Below, in pieces: positions 1 to 8,686 of a stretch of DNA of 64,000 nucleotides; positions within the stretch are counted from its first letter, which is position 1; each line of letters opens with the position of its first letter. The translations under genes were made by a program, and so were the position numbers. The notes under the pieces are model-generated. The model had not been told where the DNA came from and ran no database searches. It saw only the letters and a list, made by a program, of their open reading frames with translations. The DNA is from Lewinellaceae bacterium (GTDB taxonomy: Bacteria > Bacteroidota > Bacteroidia > Chitinophagales > Saprospiraceae): positions 107,198 to 171,197 of the forward strand of contig JACJYC010000016.1 of the NCBI GenBank assembly GCA_020636325.1. Direction: 5' to 3'.

Positions 1-309
1 CTGGAAGATCACCTGGCTGCCGGCACCGATTCGTGGGATATGCTGGGCACCAACCTCTCCATCAAGAAACCGGACGGGACCTGGGACAGCGACACCAACC
101 GCCTGATCCTCATGGACCGGCGGGATTTCAACAAGCTCGGCATCGGCGTCGACGACCTGATCGAGGCCTATATCCAGACCGTTCTCTCCATGATCGCAAT
201 CGATAAAATGGCCCAGATGCTGCTCAATAAACAAGGGCGTTTCAGGCTCAAATACTTCAAGTCCTTCAATGACGACGAGGCTTTGGTGAAAGAAATATTG
301 CTGACCTGA
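1..309 (+). CDS. C-terminal end of an unrecognised protein (5' truncated by window edge)
   Basis: The frame is open from base 1 and stops with TGA at 307-309, so only the last 102 residues are present and the true start lies outside the window. The fragment is soluble-looking, with mixed charged and hydrophobic residues and no membrane segment or sorting signal. I do not recognise the family. It ends 57 bases before the acyltransferase gene on the same strand and may share its transcript. An internal ATG at 40 exists, but the reading frame continues upstream of it, so a start there is less likely. Confidence 0.6.
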   Translation: MEDHLAAGTDSWDMLGTNLSIKKPDGTWDSDTNRLILMDRRDFNKLGIGVDDLIEAYIQTVLSMIAIDKMAQMLLNKQGRFRLKYFKSFNDDEALVKEILLT

Positions 310-366
310 TGAAGGCGGATAGGGTGAAATGGCCTACTTTCGCGGGGTTGGCAAAATAAACGATTC

Positions 367-1665
367 ATGTTGTATTCCATCGTACGACCGGTTGCGGCCC
401 TAGCCTTGCAGATCAACTACAAGCGGATTTTCCTTTCGCACGCCGATCGCATTCCGAAAAACAAGCCGGTCATCCTGGCGGCCAACCACCCGACCGCCTT
501 TATCGAGCCCTGCGTGCTGGCCTGCTTTCTCGACCGGCCGCTCTACTTCCTCGTCCGCGGGGATATTTTCAAAAAATCGTTCTACGCCAAAATCCTGGCC
601 GACCTGCACATGATCCCGGTGTACCGCATGAAGGACGGCGGGTATGAAAAAATCAAGAACAACTTCGAATCCTTTGATCATTGTTTCCGCGCATTGGCGT
701 CGGACAAAACCCTCATGATCCTGGCCGAAGGGAGTACCCAGCAGGAAAAGCGCCTCCAAAGCCTGAAGAAAGGCGCTGCCCGGATCGCTTTCGGCGCCTT
801 TGACAAATATCCGGACCTCCCGGACCTGTATATCGTGCCGACAGGGGTCAATTATACCTACCCCAACCAGGTGAGGTCGGAAATCATGATCCGCTTCGGC
901 GAACCGATCCCCGTGAGGCCCTACCTCGAAGATTACCAGACCAACCCCAACAAGGCCATTTCCAAACTGACCGACGACCTGCGCGACCGGATGCTGGAAA
1001 GCGTAATCTCCATCGACCGGCCCCAGGACGAGCAATTGACGGAGTACCTGCTGGTGATTTGCAGATCAGAACGAACCGATCCGCTGCTGCCTCCGGTCAA
1101 TCGCAGGGCAACCGGCCGGTTTGAGTGTGAAAAGCGCATCGTCGACTGGGTGAACGTTATGCCGGAAGAAGAAAAAAAGGCGCTGGAACAATCGACGCAG
1201 GCTTATTTTCAGGAGATCAGTCAATACGGGCTGAGCGACAGGGCGCTGCGCCGTTACTCACCGGGCAGGCACTTTCTGCTGGGCGCAGGCCTGATCCTGG
1301 GCCTGCCGGTTTGGGCGGTTGGTACGCTGGCAACCTGGCCGCCGCTTGCACTGGCCCGTTATGTGGTCAACAACAAAGTGCGCCATATTGAATTCTTCGA
1401 ACCGGTGCGCATCGTGATAGCCCTGGTCAGTGCACTGATCTGGTCGCTTTTGTTGCTGGCGGCAGGCGGACTGCTGGCAGGCTGGAACGGCGTTGCCATA
1501 GCGGCATTGTGCATGACGGCCGGGTATTTCGCGGTCTGGTACCGCTCCTGGGCCGCCGGTTGGCGGGAGTCCGAAGCTTACCGCCGCACACCGCCGATCG
1601 TACGCAGGCGGCTGGCAAAGCAGCGGCAGGAAATTATCCGTCAAATGCCCAATAAATGTGGGTGA
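367..1665 (+). CDS. PlsC-like 1-acyl-glycerol-3-phosphate acyltransferase family protein
   Basis: A 432-residue protein whose first 220 residues look like a PlsC/LPLAT acyltransferase, the class that moves an acyl chain onto glycerol-phosphate lipids at the inner membrane. Block I reads AANHPTAFIEP (His41). Block III is seen in EGSTQQEKRLQSLKKG, with the usual basic stretch after the EGS/T motif. The acidic residue of block I is Glu47, where relatives I know of (NHPNSFLD type) carry Asp. The C-terminal third holds hydrophobic segments at about 300-331 and 347-392, so the protein is probably membrane-anchored, and it ends in a basic tail. True glycerolipid synthesis cannot be separated from another acyl transfer by sequence alone. 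Confidence 0.8.
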   Translation: MLYSIVRPVAALALQINYKRIFLSHADRIPKNKPVILAANHPTAFIEPCVLACFLDRPLYFLVRGDIFKKSFYAKILADLHMIPVYRMKDGGYEKIKNNFESFDHCFRALASDKTLMILAEGSTQQEKRLQSLKKGAARIAFGAFDKYPDLPDLYIVPTGVNYTYPNQVRSEIMIRFGEPIPVRPYLEDYQTNPNKAISKLTDDLRDRMLESVISIDRPQDEQLTEYLLVICRSERTDPLLPPVNRRATGRFECEKRIVDWVNVMPEEEKKALEQSTQAYFQEISQYGLSDRALRRYSPGRHFLLGAGLILGLPVWAVGTLATWPPLALARYVVNNKVRHIEFFEPVRIVIALVSALIWSLLLLAAGGLLAGWNGVAIAALCMTAGYFAVWYRSWAAGWRESEAYRRTPPIVRRRLAKQRQEIIRQMPNKCG

Positions 1666-1753
1666 AACAGAGATTTACAGGTCGAAAACAGGGTGAATCC
1701 CCGGGAAATCAGAAAAAATAATGGTCACGATTTAAATTTAACTAAAAATCCTG

Positions 1754-1761
1754 TATATTTG
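1754..1761 (+). promoter_or_regulatory. Bacteroidota -7 promoter element (TATATTTG)
   Basis: TATATTTG matches the Bacteroidota sigma-70 consensus TAnnTTTG. It lies in the 339-base gap between the acyltransferase and helicase genes, about 240 bases before the helicase start. No clear TTG -33 element is visible upstream. The transcript would begin near 1766 and run through a structured region into a terminator, so it may serve a small RNA more than the helicase. Confidence 0.5.
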
Positions 1762-1765
1762 CCTA

Positions 1766-1980
1766 TACTTAAAAAAAGTAGTCCTTAGCATAGTCCCTGT
1801 TCAAAATTTTCCGTTTCTTTGCTCGGATGAAGTAGAAATTTCCTGATTCAAGGCGGCAGCCCGAAGCTGCCGATCCAAGTAAACCCCGGCAAAACGCAAA
1901 CAGGACATTTTTATCTTTACATCAGAGAGAGCGCGTTTTTTGGGGCCCTGTTCCTGCTCAGGATACAGGGCTGCTTTTTA
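1766..1980 (+). ncRNA. Candidate small structured RNA (possibly 6S-like)
   Basis: This non-coding stretch has a good -7 promoter element at its 5' side and an intrinsic terminator at its 3' side, giving a predicted RNA of about 210 nt. Long-range pairing is visible. GTCCCTGTT near 1793-1801 can pair with AACAGGAC near 1899-1906. Inside it, CGTTT/TTTGCTCGG near 1812-1826 can pair with CCCCGGCAAAACG near 1884-1896. A perfect GGCAGC/GCTGCC hairpin sits at 1855-1871. A long, interrupted closing stem with a central opening is the shape of 6S RNA, and 6S-type RNAs are known in Bacteroidota, but I cannot match a consensus by eye. It could instead be an attenuated leader of the downstream helicase gene. 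Confidence 0.4.
1946..1979 (+). terminator. Intrinsic terminator 25 bases before the helicase gene
   Basis: CCCTGTTCCT and AGGA-T-ACAGGG form a stem with one bulged T around a GCTC loop at 1946-1970, followed after CTGC by a T-run at 1975-1979. It ends 25 bases before the helicase ATG. It could end the predicted small RNA, end read-through from the acyltransferase gene, or act as an attenuator for the helicase. Confidence 0.65.
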
Positions 1981-2004
1981 TCCCTCGCTACAGATCACCT
2001 CTTG

Positions 2005-5000
2005 ATGAATAAGGAAGCCTTGGCGGAACTCTTTTACCGGGAACTCCAAAAAGTTGCCGGCAACAGCGCATTGGAAGAAACCGGAAAGACGGAGGCGCTT
2101 TTTCAGCTGCTTCACCGCCTGATCACCGAAGTCACCCGCAAGGAACAGTTTTATTTCTCCACCTTTTTCGCCAGGCTGGCTTATGCCTGCCATACCTTTC
2201 ACCTGGATAAAGACCTCCAGTTCTACCTCCATCAATTCAGACGCAAGGCTTTTACGATGAAACCCGGGGAGGCCGGCGCGGTATATGCGACCGGCCTGAA
2301 GGTGTGCGCCCTGGCGATTGAGGCGATCCTGGAAGCGCCCGTTCCGGAGGCCCTTAAAGCCATACTGGCAGAGGACTGGCCGATGCCTTACCGGCCTTCG
2401 GGGATCGACAGGTTCTTGCCCGTTGCCCGCGTACTGGTCCTGGACGAAGACCCGGAGCGGGAGATCCTGCTGGTCAAAGAGGAGAGCAGCCCGGAAGAGG
2501 TCAGACAGGTGCAGTACAATGTCGCCGACCGCAATGAACTGTTCACGCCCTCCGTGCAGGCCCTTCGCAAAGTGGTGGGTTTTCCGTGCGTCGTCAATTT
2601 GCTGGAAGTGGAAGTGGGAAAAGACGGCGTTTACCGGCCAAGGGGCTTTGTGCTGGAGCCGGATTATCTGGTGGAGGTATCCGCCATAGCCGAATGTTTC
2701 AGGGCCAATGAAACGGACCCCTGGCAATACCTCCTGGGCCGGTTCCTGCCGATGGAACATACGGCGCCCCTGCTGCTGGGAAATATCGCGAACTTCTTTC
2801 TGGACGAACTGATGACCGACCCTGCGGCGACCTACCAGGATCTGCTGGGGAAGGTCTTCAAACTCCATCCCCTGGCATTCAGCCTGTTCACCGATCAGGA
2901 GATCAAGAAATTGTCCGGCGACGCGCAGCCTCATTTTTTGAACCTCAAACGGCTGGTCGCCGGCGGGCTTGAAAAGGAGGGCATCCTGCCGGCCAATTGC
3001 AACCTCGAACCTTCTTTTTATTCCGAAATGTACGGCTTGCAAGGCCGTTTGGACGTCCTGCATCTCGCCGGGGCGGAAGGGGATTCCCCCGCAAGAGGGG
3101 CCATCATTGAACTCAAGAGCGGCAAATCCTTTATGCCCAATATTTACGGATTGAGCAGCAATCACTTTGTGCAGACGCTCCTGTACGACCTGCTCATCCG
3201 GTCGGTATTCGGCAAGGATATAGAGATCGGATGTTATATCCTTTATTCCGGCGCCGAGGACAAGCAACTCCGGTTTGCGCCGCCGGTGAAGGCTCACCAG
3301 TGGGAAGCCCTGCAGGTGCGCAATCAGATGATTGCGATCGACAGGCTGATGACAGGGTTGGGAGCGGGGGAGGAGGACCTGGAAGAGCAAGGCAGGAAAT
3401 TATTCGGCCGCCTCCGGCCGGAGAGCTTTCCGGGCAAAAAAGGATTCGCGTTGCGGGATCTGGCGTTTTTCCAGGAGGTCTACCAGGGGCTGGACCCGCT
3501 TGCCCGCCGGTATTTCATCGCCTTTTCGGGGTTTATAGCCCGGGAGCAGCAACTGGCCAAAACAGGCGTTGCAGGGCTGGACGCGATCAACGGACTCGCC
3601 GCGCTTTGGTTGAACAGCCAAGGTGAAAAAGAAGCCGCTTTCGATATGCTGGCCGGCCTGGTCATCACCGAAAACCAATCTGCAGGCCAGGAGCCAGTGA
3701 TCCGGTTTGCCAGAACGGAAAAGACCAACCCGCTGGCCAATTTCCGGGTAGGAGATATCGCGGTATTGTACCCCCGGTCGGCGGGCGAGCATCCGGTTTT
3801 GCACCACCAGATTTTCAAATGTACGATCGTTTTGCTGGATGCGGGTTCGGTGACGGTGCGCCTGCGGTCCAGGCAGTTCAACCAGTCGGTTTTTGCCCGC
3901 TTTGCGGACTGGAACCTGGAACACGACCTGCTGGAAAGCGGATTTACCGGCATGTACCGCAACCTGTTCGAATTTGCTCGTGCGCCCAGACTGGTGAGAA
4001 ACCTGCTGTTGGGGCAGCGGCCGCCGGCAGATCCGGGCGTATTGGAATACCCGGTCTTGCCCGGCGCCACAGAGGAGCAATCGGCACTGCTGGCCCGCGC
4101 GTTGGCCGCACAGGATTATTTTCTGCTGTGGGGCCCGCCGGGGACCGGCAAGACCAGCGTTGTATTGCGCCTGATGGTGGACCATTTGCTGAAGGCCGGC
4201 AAAGAAAACATACTGGTGCTGGCCTATACCAACCGCGCGGTGGATGAGATCTGCGAAGCCATCGGGCATATCGGCGCGGGGGTCCGGGGAGAATACCTGC
4301 GCATAGGGTCAAGGTACGCCACCGATCCCCGTTTTCACGAACAGTTGCTCCAATCCAAACTGGAAAAGCTTTCCACCCGGAAAGAGCTGAAAGACCTGAT
4401 CGCGAACCACCGGCTCATTGTCGGAACGGTCGCTTCGGTGGCCGGCAAGCCCGAATTGCTGAAATTGAAAAAATTCGACCGGGTGATCGTGGATGAAGCC
4501 TCGCAGGTGCTCGAACCCATGCTGGCCAGTTTGCTGGCGCAGGTAAAGCGGTTTATCCTGATCGGCGATCACCGGCAGCTGCCCGCGGTCGTTACCCAGC
4601 CGGTATCCCATTCCATTGTCCGCGATCAACAGCTGGCGGATGCGGGTTTTACGGATCTCCGCAATTCACTCTTCGAGCGCCTGTATCTTCAGTGCCAACG
4701 CCGGGGGTGGGACTGGGCGTACGGGCAGCTGAGCAAGCAGGGGCGGATGCACGAGGGGATCATGACCTTTCCCAACCGGCATTTCTATGAAGGCAAACTG
4801 GATATTTTGCCGGAAGGAACGCCGGGGCGGATCCGTCAGCTTGCCCCGCTTTCTTCTGCCGGCCAGGGAACGGATCCGGAGCTGTGGAATGCCGTTACCG
4901 GCAACCGGATGGTGTTCCTGCCTACGGAAGCGGACCCTGCCAGCGCCAATCTGAAAACCAACCGGTACGAGGCCGAACTGATTGCCAGGCTGGTGGCGGT

Positions 5001-5379
5001 TTTCAGGCAGCTTTACGAACAACAAGGCAAAGAACCCAATATCGGCATCATTACGCCGTACAGGGCTCAGATCGCCATGATCCGCGGATGCCTTGCCGAA
5101 AGCGGTCTGGATCCGGAGGAACTCACCATTGACACGGTTGAGCGGTACCAGGGCGGCGCCAGGGAAGTCATCCTGATTTCGCTTTGTACCAACCATTATT
5201 CCCAAATGGCGACGCTTAGCGCCAGAAATGACGAGGGGGTAGACCGCAAATTGAATGTTGCCTTGACCCGTGCCCGTGAGCACCTGATCATTCTGGGTAA
5301 CCCGGCAGTGCTTAAGGAAAGTCCTGTTTATGAGCGGTTGATGGATTTTTGCAGCGCAAACCCGGTGGTTGAGCCTTAA
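2005..5379 (+). CDS. Dna2-like fusion of PD-(D/E)XK nuclease and SF1B helicase
   Basis: A 1,124-residue DNA/RNA-processing enzyme. A Dna2/Cas4-type nuclease region lies around residues 335-450: the text YGLQGRLDVLHL is followed by IIELKSGKSF with Glu369, matching the D...E-x-K core. The SF1B helicase core follows: Walker A GPPGTGKT (Lys716), Walker B VIVDEAS (Asp830-Glu831), motif III GDHRQLPAVV, TPYRAQI, a TVERYQGGAREV motif and VALTRAREHL near the end. These are Upf1/Dna2-like motifs. I start at ATG 2005; a TTG three bases earlier is less likely. The first about 330 residues are not recognised. The gene stands alone and its stop overlaps the convergent next gene by four bases. It may act in replication/repair or nucleic-acid defence; nothing nearby decides. 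Confidence 0.88.
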   Translation: MNKEALAELFYRELQKVAGNSALEETGKTEALFQLLHRLITEVTRKEQFYFSTFFARLAYACHTFHLDKDLQFYLHQFRRKAFTMKPGEAGAVYATGLKVCALAIEAILEAPVPEALKAILAEDWPMPYRPSGIDRFLPVARVLVLDEDPEREILLVKEESSPEEVRQVQYNVADRNELFTPSVQALRKVVGFPCVVNLLEVEVGKDGVYRPRGFVLEPDYLVEVSAIAECFRANETDPWQYLLGRFLPMEHTAPLLLGNIANFFLDELMTDPAATYQDLLGKVFKLHPLAFSLFTDQEIKKLSGDAQPHFLNLKRLVAGGLEKEGILPANCNLEPSFYSEMYGLQGRLDVLHLAGAEGDSPARGAIIELKSGKSFMPNIYGLSSNHFVQTLLYDLLIRSVFGKDIEIGCYILYSGAEDKQLRFAPPVKAHQWEALQVRNQMIAIDRLMTGLGAGEEDLEEQGRKLFGRLRPESFPGKKGFALRDLAFFQEVYQGLDPLARRYFIAFSGFIAREQQLAKTGVAGLDAINGLAALWLNSQGEKEAAFDMLAGLVITENQSAGQEPVIRFARTEKTNPLANFRVGDIAVLYPRSAGEHPVLHHQIFKCTIVLLDAGSVTVRLRSRQFNQSVFARFADWNLEHDLLESGFTGMYRNLFEFARAPRLVRNLLLGQRPPADPGVLEYPVLPGATEEQSALLARALAAQDYFLLWGPPGTGKTSVVLRLMVDHLLKAGKENILVLAYTNRAVDEICEAIGHIGAGVRGEYLRIGSRYATDPRFHEQLLQSKLEKLSTRKELKDLIANHRLIVGTVASVAGKPELLKLKKFDRVIVDEASQVLEPMLASLLAQVKRFILIGDHRQLPAVVTQPVSHSIVRDQQLADAGFTDLRNSLFERLYLQCQRRGWDWAYGQLSKQGRMHEGIMTFPNRHFYEGKLDILPEGTPGRIRQLAPLSSAGQGTDPELWNAVTGNRMVFLPTEADPASANLKTNRYEAELIARLVAVFRQLYEQQGKEPNIGIITPYRAQIAMIRGCLAESGLDPEELTIDTVERYQGGAREVILISLCTNHYSQMATLSARNDEGVDRKLNVALTRAREHLIILGNPAVLKESPVYERLMDFCSANPVVEP

Positions 5380-6794
5380 AACTCCATTTTCACCAGTTTC
5401 AACCGATTCCTTCTTTCGCTGGGTACGATCAACGTATTGGCGGCTACCTGTACGGCATCCCTGAACCTGAGGCGGAGGTCGAGGTTGGTCGTGCTGAGGA
5501 TGCTGTTGCGGTCATATTCCCCGTAGCCGTTGAGCACGTACTCGCTGATGGTATTCTCAAACCGGATCTCGTCGTTGAACAGGAATCGCAGGTAGTGGGA
5601 GGTTTTGAACAGGAAGTAGGAGGAATACACCCCGCCGTCGTCCTGTGAATACTGCTTTTTATGCAAAATGTTCTGCCAATGCGACTTCCCGTCCGGGTGT
5701 ATCGAGAAAATGAGGAGTTCGTCAAAGAAATAATCTACCATATTGCTCGGAATGCCGTTGAAATAGGTTCGGTTGACGCCGCTCCGCCGTTCGAAGATAT
5801 GGTTTTTTTCAGCGACCAGCAAGGCGCCGCCGTCCCGCCTGAGGATGGTTTCCCGTACGGAAATTTCGTTGAGCCAGTCGCGCCGGTCATTCTTTTTGGT
5901 GTCCAGGCTGTTGATGAGCTCTTCATCGAAGGGTATGAAATGCAGTATACCGCCCTCCGGGTCGTTGGGGTCTATGCGAAGGTAAAAATACCCGTTGGCG
6001 CGGTGTTGATCCTTTTCGCCGTAGAAACCGGTGGCCACCAGCCACTTGTTCATGTTGTCATAGGTATAGTGGGCGTCGTAGGTCAGCCTGCCCTGAAACG
6101 GGACCTGGAAGTGCCTGAACTCATCGGAGGCGAAACGGTATTCGAAAATTTCGTGGTAATGCTGTTTCCGACGGTTTCTGAAGTTGTCTTTCTGGAGCAT
6201 CAGGTAAAGGTTGCCGGCATTATCGACCGCCATCTGGGAGAAGTCTTCCGTATAGTAAAATTCTTCCGGCGAGAAGCTTTTATCCCAGAGCAATTTCATG
6301 CGGTTGATATCGAATACCTGCGCCCGGATGATGGATTGTTTTTCGATGTAGTAAATGAGGGCTTTGGAATAATCCTCGGAGCGGACGATCTCAAAATCGG
6401 GCGTAAAGAACAGGAACCCGAAATTGTGGACGGTCGAGGAGTCCTTCAGGTTGGCGGCCGGGTCGAATTTATCGGCCTTGAGGATGGTATTGCCTTTGGA
6501 CCGGAAATAATAAAAAATCGTGAAATCCTCCTGGGAAGGGATGATGCCCAAGATCTTGGCGGATCGGTGATCCAGCTTCAATTCCTTGCTCCAGGACATG
6601 TGCATTTGTTCGTCAAAGGCCTGAACCTCAAACTCTGTTGTGCGGTTGCGAAACAGGAGCGTACGGCCTTTCAGCTCACCGATCAGCTCGTAGGCTGCTT
6701 CGCTGCGCAGGGGGATGTCTTCGGAAACGGTGATCTTTTGTCCGGACAGAAATAGAGGGAATAATAATATGATTGTGCAAAGACTGATCTTCAT
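5376..6794 (-). CDS. Exported protein of unknown function, possible beta-propeller
   Basis: A 472-residue protein with a clear N-terminal signal sequence (MKISLCTIILLFPLFLSGQ), so it is probably periplasmic or surface-exposed. The body is rich in aromatic and charged strands with recurring patterns such as AVDNAGNLYLML, which suggests beta-propeller-like repeats, but I could not assign a family. It lacks a recognisable T9SS sorting domain. Its stop overlaps the end of the convergent helicase gene by four bases. The ATG at 6792-6794 is followed directly by the signal peptide, which supports this start. Confidence 0.75.
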   Translation of the reverse strand: MKISLCTIILLFPLFLSGQKITVSEDIPLRSEAAYELIGELKGRTLLFRNRTTEFEVQAFDEQMHMSWSKELKLDHRSAKILGIIPSQEDFTIFYYFRSKGNTILKADKFDPAANLKDSSTVHNFGFLFFTPDFEIVRSEDYSKALIYYIEKQSIIRAQVFDINRMKLLWDKSFSPEEFYYTEDFSQMAVDNAGNLYLMLQKDNFRNRRKQHYHEIFEYRFASDEFRHFQVPFQGRLTYDAHYTYDNMNKWLVATGFYGEKDQHRANGYFYLRIDPNDPEGGILHFIPFDEELINSLDTKKNDRRDWLNEISVRETILRRDGGALLVAEKNHIFERRSGVNRTYFNGIPSNMVDYFFDELLIFSIHPDGKSHWQNILHKKQYSQDDGGVYSSYFLFKTSHYLRFLFNDEIRFENTISEYVLNGYGEYDRNSILSTTNLDLRLRFRDAVQVAANTLIVPSERRNRLKLVKMEF

Positions 6795-6919
6795 CTTGCC
6801 TTATTTTTTTTCCAATTCCTAAATTTACGGCAAATTTTGATAAAACTCAGGCATTTTATCCGTTAAGTCGGCTTGATGCCCAACCGAAAATTTAGTCCAA
6901 AACACAGGGTTCGCTTTGT

Positions 6920-7609
6920 ATGGGAAGAAAGAACAAACTGCAGAAATTTCTTGAATTGTCGACTTTTTCTAACGTGTATGAGAATTTTGACCCCCGCGCT
7001 CCCGGGTTAATTACCGCCGGCGGCGTACCGGTGGACTTGAAGGGAAAATGGAGTCAAAGTCATTTCGGTAACGACCAGCCCATCACACTCGAACTGGCAT
7101 GCGGCAGAGGCGAGTATACCTTGGGGCTGGGCAGGATGTATCCGGAAAGAAATTTCATCGGCGTGGATATCAAAGGCGCGCGGATCTGGAAAGGCGCGCG
7201 GATTGCCCTGGAGGAGCAGTTGACCAATGTAGCTTTTCTCAGGACCCGGATCGAGCAGATCGGATTGTTCTTCGACCCGGGGGAAATATCGGAGATCTGG
7301 ATCACTTTTCCGGACCCTTTCCCGGAGACCGGAAAGATCAACAGGCGACTGACTTCACCCCGCTTCCTGGAGTCTTTCCGCAAAATCCTGCAACCCGGCG
7401 GGCTTATGCACCTTAAAACGGACTCTGATCTGTTGTATGAATTTACCCTGGAAACCTTGTCAGGCATGCCGGATACTGCTTTGGCGTATTCTGATGACGA
7501 TATTTACGCCAAACCCTTGCCGTTGCCGGAGCTTGACCTGAAGACCTACTACGAAAAAATGCACCTGGCGGAGGGCAGGACGATCAAGTACGTGCGCTGG
7601 CGTTTGTAG
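6920..7609 (+). CDS. trmB: tRNA (guanine-N7-)-methyltransferase
   Basis: TrmB makes m7G46 in the variable loop of tRNAs using S-adenosylmethionine. The 229-residue length fits the family. The SAM-binding motif is seen in LELACGRGEYTLGLG, followed by FIGVDIKGARIWKGA. The TrmB signature is seen in ISEIWITFPDPFPE; the common FPDPW-PKKRH form is here FPDPFPETGKINRRL, still with basic residues after it. The C-terminus carries the usual tRNA-binding YYEKMHL...IKYVRW ending. It is a single gene, converging with the Rpn-family gene after an 11-base gap. Confidence 0.93.
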   Translation: MGRKNKLQKFLELSTFSNVYENFDPRAPGLITAGGVPVDLKGKWSQSHFGNDQPITLELACGRGEYTLGLGRMYPERNFIGVDIKGARIWKGARIALEEQLTNVAFLRTRIEQIGLFFDPGEISEIWITFPDPFPETGKINRRLTSPRFLESFRKILQPGGLMHLKTDSDLLYEFTLETLSGMPDTALAYSDDDIYAKPLPLPELDLKTYYEKMHLAEGRTIKYVRWRL

Positions 7610-7620
7610 CAAAGTTTGGT

Positions 7621-8598
7621 TTATTTGCGGTATTCAGCCAGGATCTTGTCTACCGCTTCAACCGGGATATTGACCAATTGAGCAATGACTCCCTTGTCAA
7701 TTCCTTGTTCGTGTGCACTCAGCACCACTTGAATTGTGCTCTCGATCCGGCCTATCTCTTTTCCTTCCTCCCGTCCTTCCTGACGTCCTTCTTCAATACC
7801 TACAGCTCGTCCTTCTGCTCTTCCTAATTTAAACCCCTGCTTTTTATATTCTGCAGCAAGCTGTTCCTTTATTATTTCTTCGATTCCCATTGGTTGTGTT
7901 TTTTCAGTTAACTGATCTAATGCCAGTTCAAATTTATCATCTTTTGTATAATCTTCAAAACGCACATAAAACCTTAAAAAGTTCATTAATGCGTGGATTT
8001 TCGGTTTTGAAATGCTCTTCGATAAAAGTTGCTTTGCAAGATCTAATTTGAGTTCAAACAATTCGCCTTCCTGAATTTTTCCCTTTTTCAACGCCAGAAG
8101 CACGGTAAGTATAATGATCGAGAATGGGTTCGGACTGGCCTTTAATTCTTCTTCCTTTTGATCCAGAACCTTAAAAGTCGTGAACGAATAACGGAGTTCG
8201 GTGCCCAGGATACCCCACTCGAAGCTTTTGGGATGGTAGTTTGGGGAGCTGTCGGAAAAAATGGCAATGGCTGCGATAGGCTTACGGTGTTTATCAAAAA
8301 TACGATAGAAATAAGTGAACATCCTTTCTTCAAAATCCTTATCCTGTTGGCCTTGAACCTCTACATGAACCAGAATCCAATGATCAGGCCCATCGCGGGT
8401 ATGAACCTTGACCAGCTTATCGACAAACCGGATATTCTTACCCGTTGTTCCGGGAAATAACTCATGCAATTCCTTATCGAGGAATTCAACTCCCTCATTC
8501 AAACTGAACATGAAATCAGATTGAGGAAAGAAAAATGAAAGGAAATCATCGAACAGATCCTCGATGACACCCTTCCAGAGCGCGTCGTTGCGTTTCAT
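7621..8598 (-). CDS. Rpn-family recombination-promoting nuclease / putative transposase (PD-(D/E)XK)
   Basis: A 325-residue protein of the Rpn / transposase_31 group. These are PD-(D/E)XK endonucleases that raise RecA-independent recombination in E. coli and are common in multicopy form in Bacteroidota and cyanobacteria. The N-terminal half holds the nuclease core: VDKL (Asp60) and VHVEVQGQ (Glu80, Gln82), followed by the family pattern ERMFTYFYRIFDKHRKPI. The C-terminus has a charged, repetitive GxxxGR(E)EGR stretch at about 260-290, typical of the family. The coding sequence is visibly richer in A+T than its neighbours, and an A/T-rich stretch flanks its start, so recent acquisition is plausible. 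No terminal inverted repeats were found. Confidence 0.85.
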   Translation of the reverse strand: MKRNDALWKGVIEDLFDDFLSFFFPQSDFMFSLNEGVEFLDKELHELFPGTTGKNIRFVDKLVKVHTRDGPDHWILVHVEVQGQQDKDFEERMFTYFYRIFDKHRKPIAAIAIFSDSSPNYHPKSFEWGILGTELRYSFTTFKVLDQKEEELKASPNPFSIIILTVLLALKKGKIQEGELFELKLDLAKQLLSKSISKPKIHALMNFLRFYVRFEDYTKDDKFELALDQLTEKTQPMGIEEIIKEQLAAEYKKQGFKLGRAEGRAVGIEEGRQEGREEGKEIGRIESTIQVVLSAHEQGIDKGVIAQLVNIPVEAVDKILAEYRK

Positions 8599-8686
8599 CT
8601 GCGGCGTTTTAGGCAGATGTAAATATACGGACCAGTTTTGTTTTAAACAATTTTAATTAAAAAATAAAAAATAAAACAAATAATAA

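Noticed and set aside
1978..3390. 470-codon minus-strand frame opposite the helicase N-terminus
   Set aside because: The plus-strand gene has clear nuclease and helicase motifs in one continuous frame; the antisense frame has none.
2005..5379. Cas4-type CRISPR adaptation protein
   Set aside because: The Cas4-like nuclease core is fused to an SF1B helicase and there is no CRISPR locus, so a Dna2-like assignment fits better.
5661..6755. 364-codon plus-strand frame opposite the exported unknown protein
   Set aside because: The minus-strand frame has a signal peptide and a sensible start and stop; this one is its shadow with no domain.
7621..8598. Insertion sequence around the Rpn-family gene
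   Set aside because: No terminal inverted repeats or target-site duplications were found, and the protein is a nuclease family not bound to IS ends.
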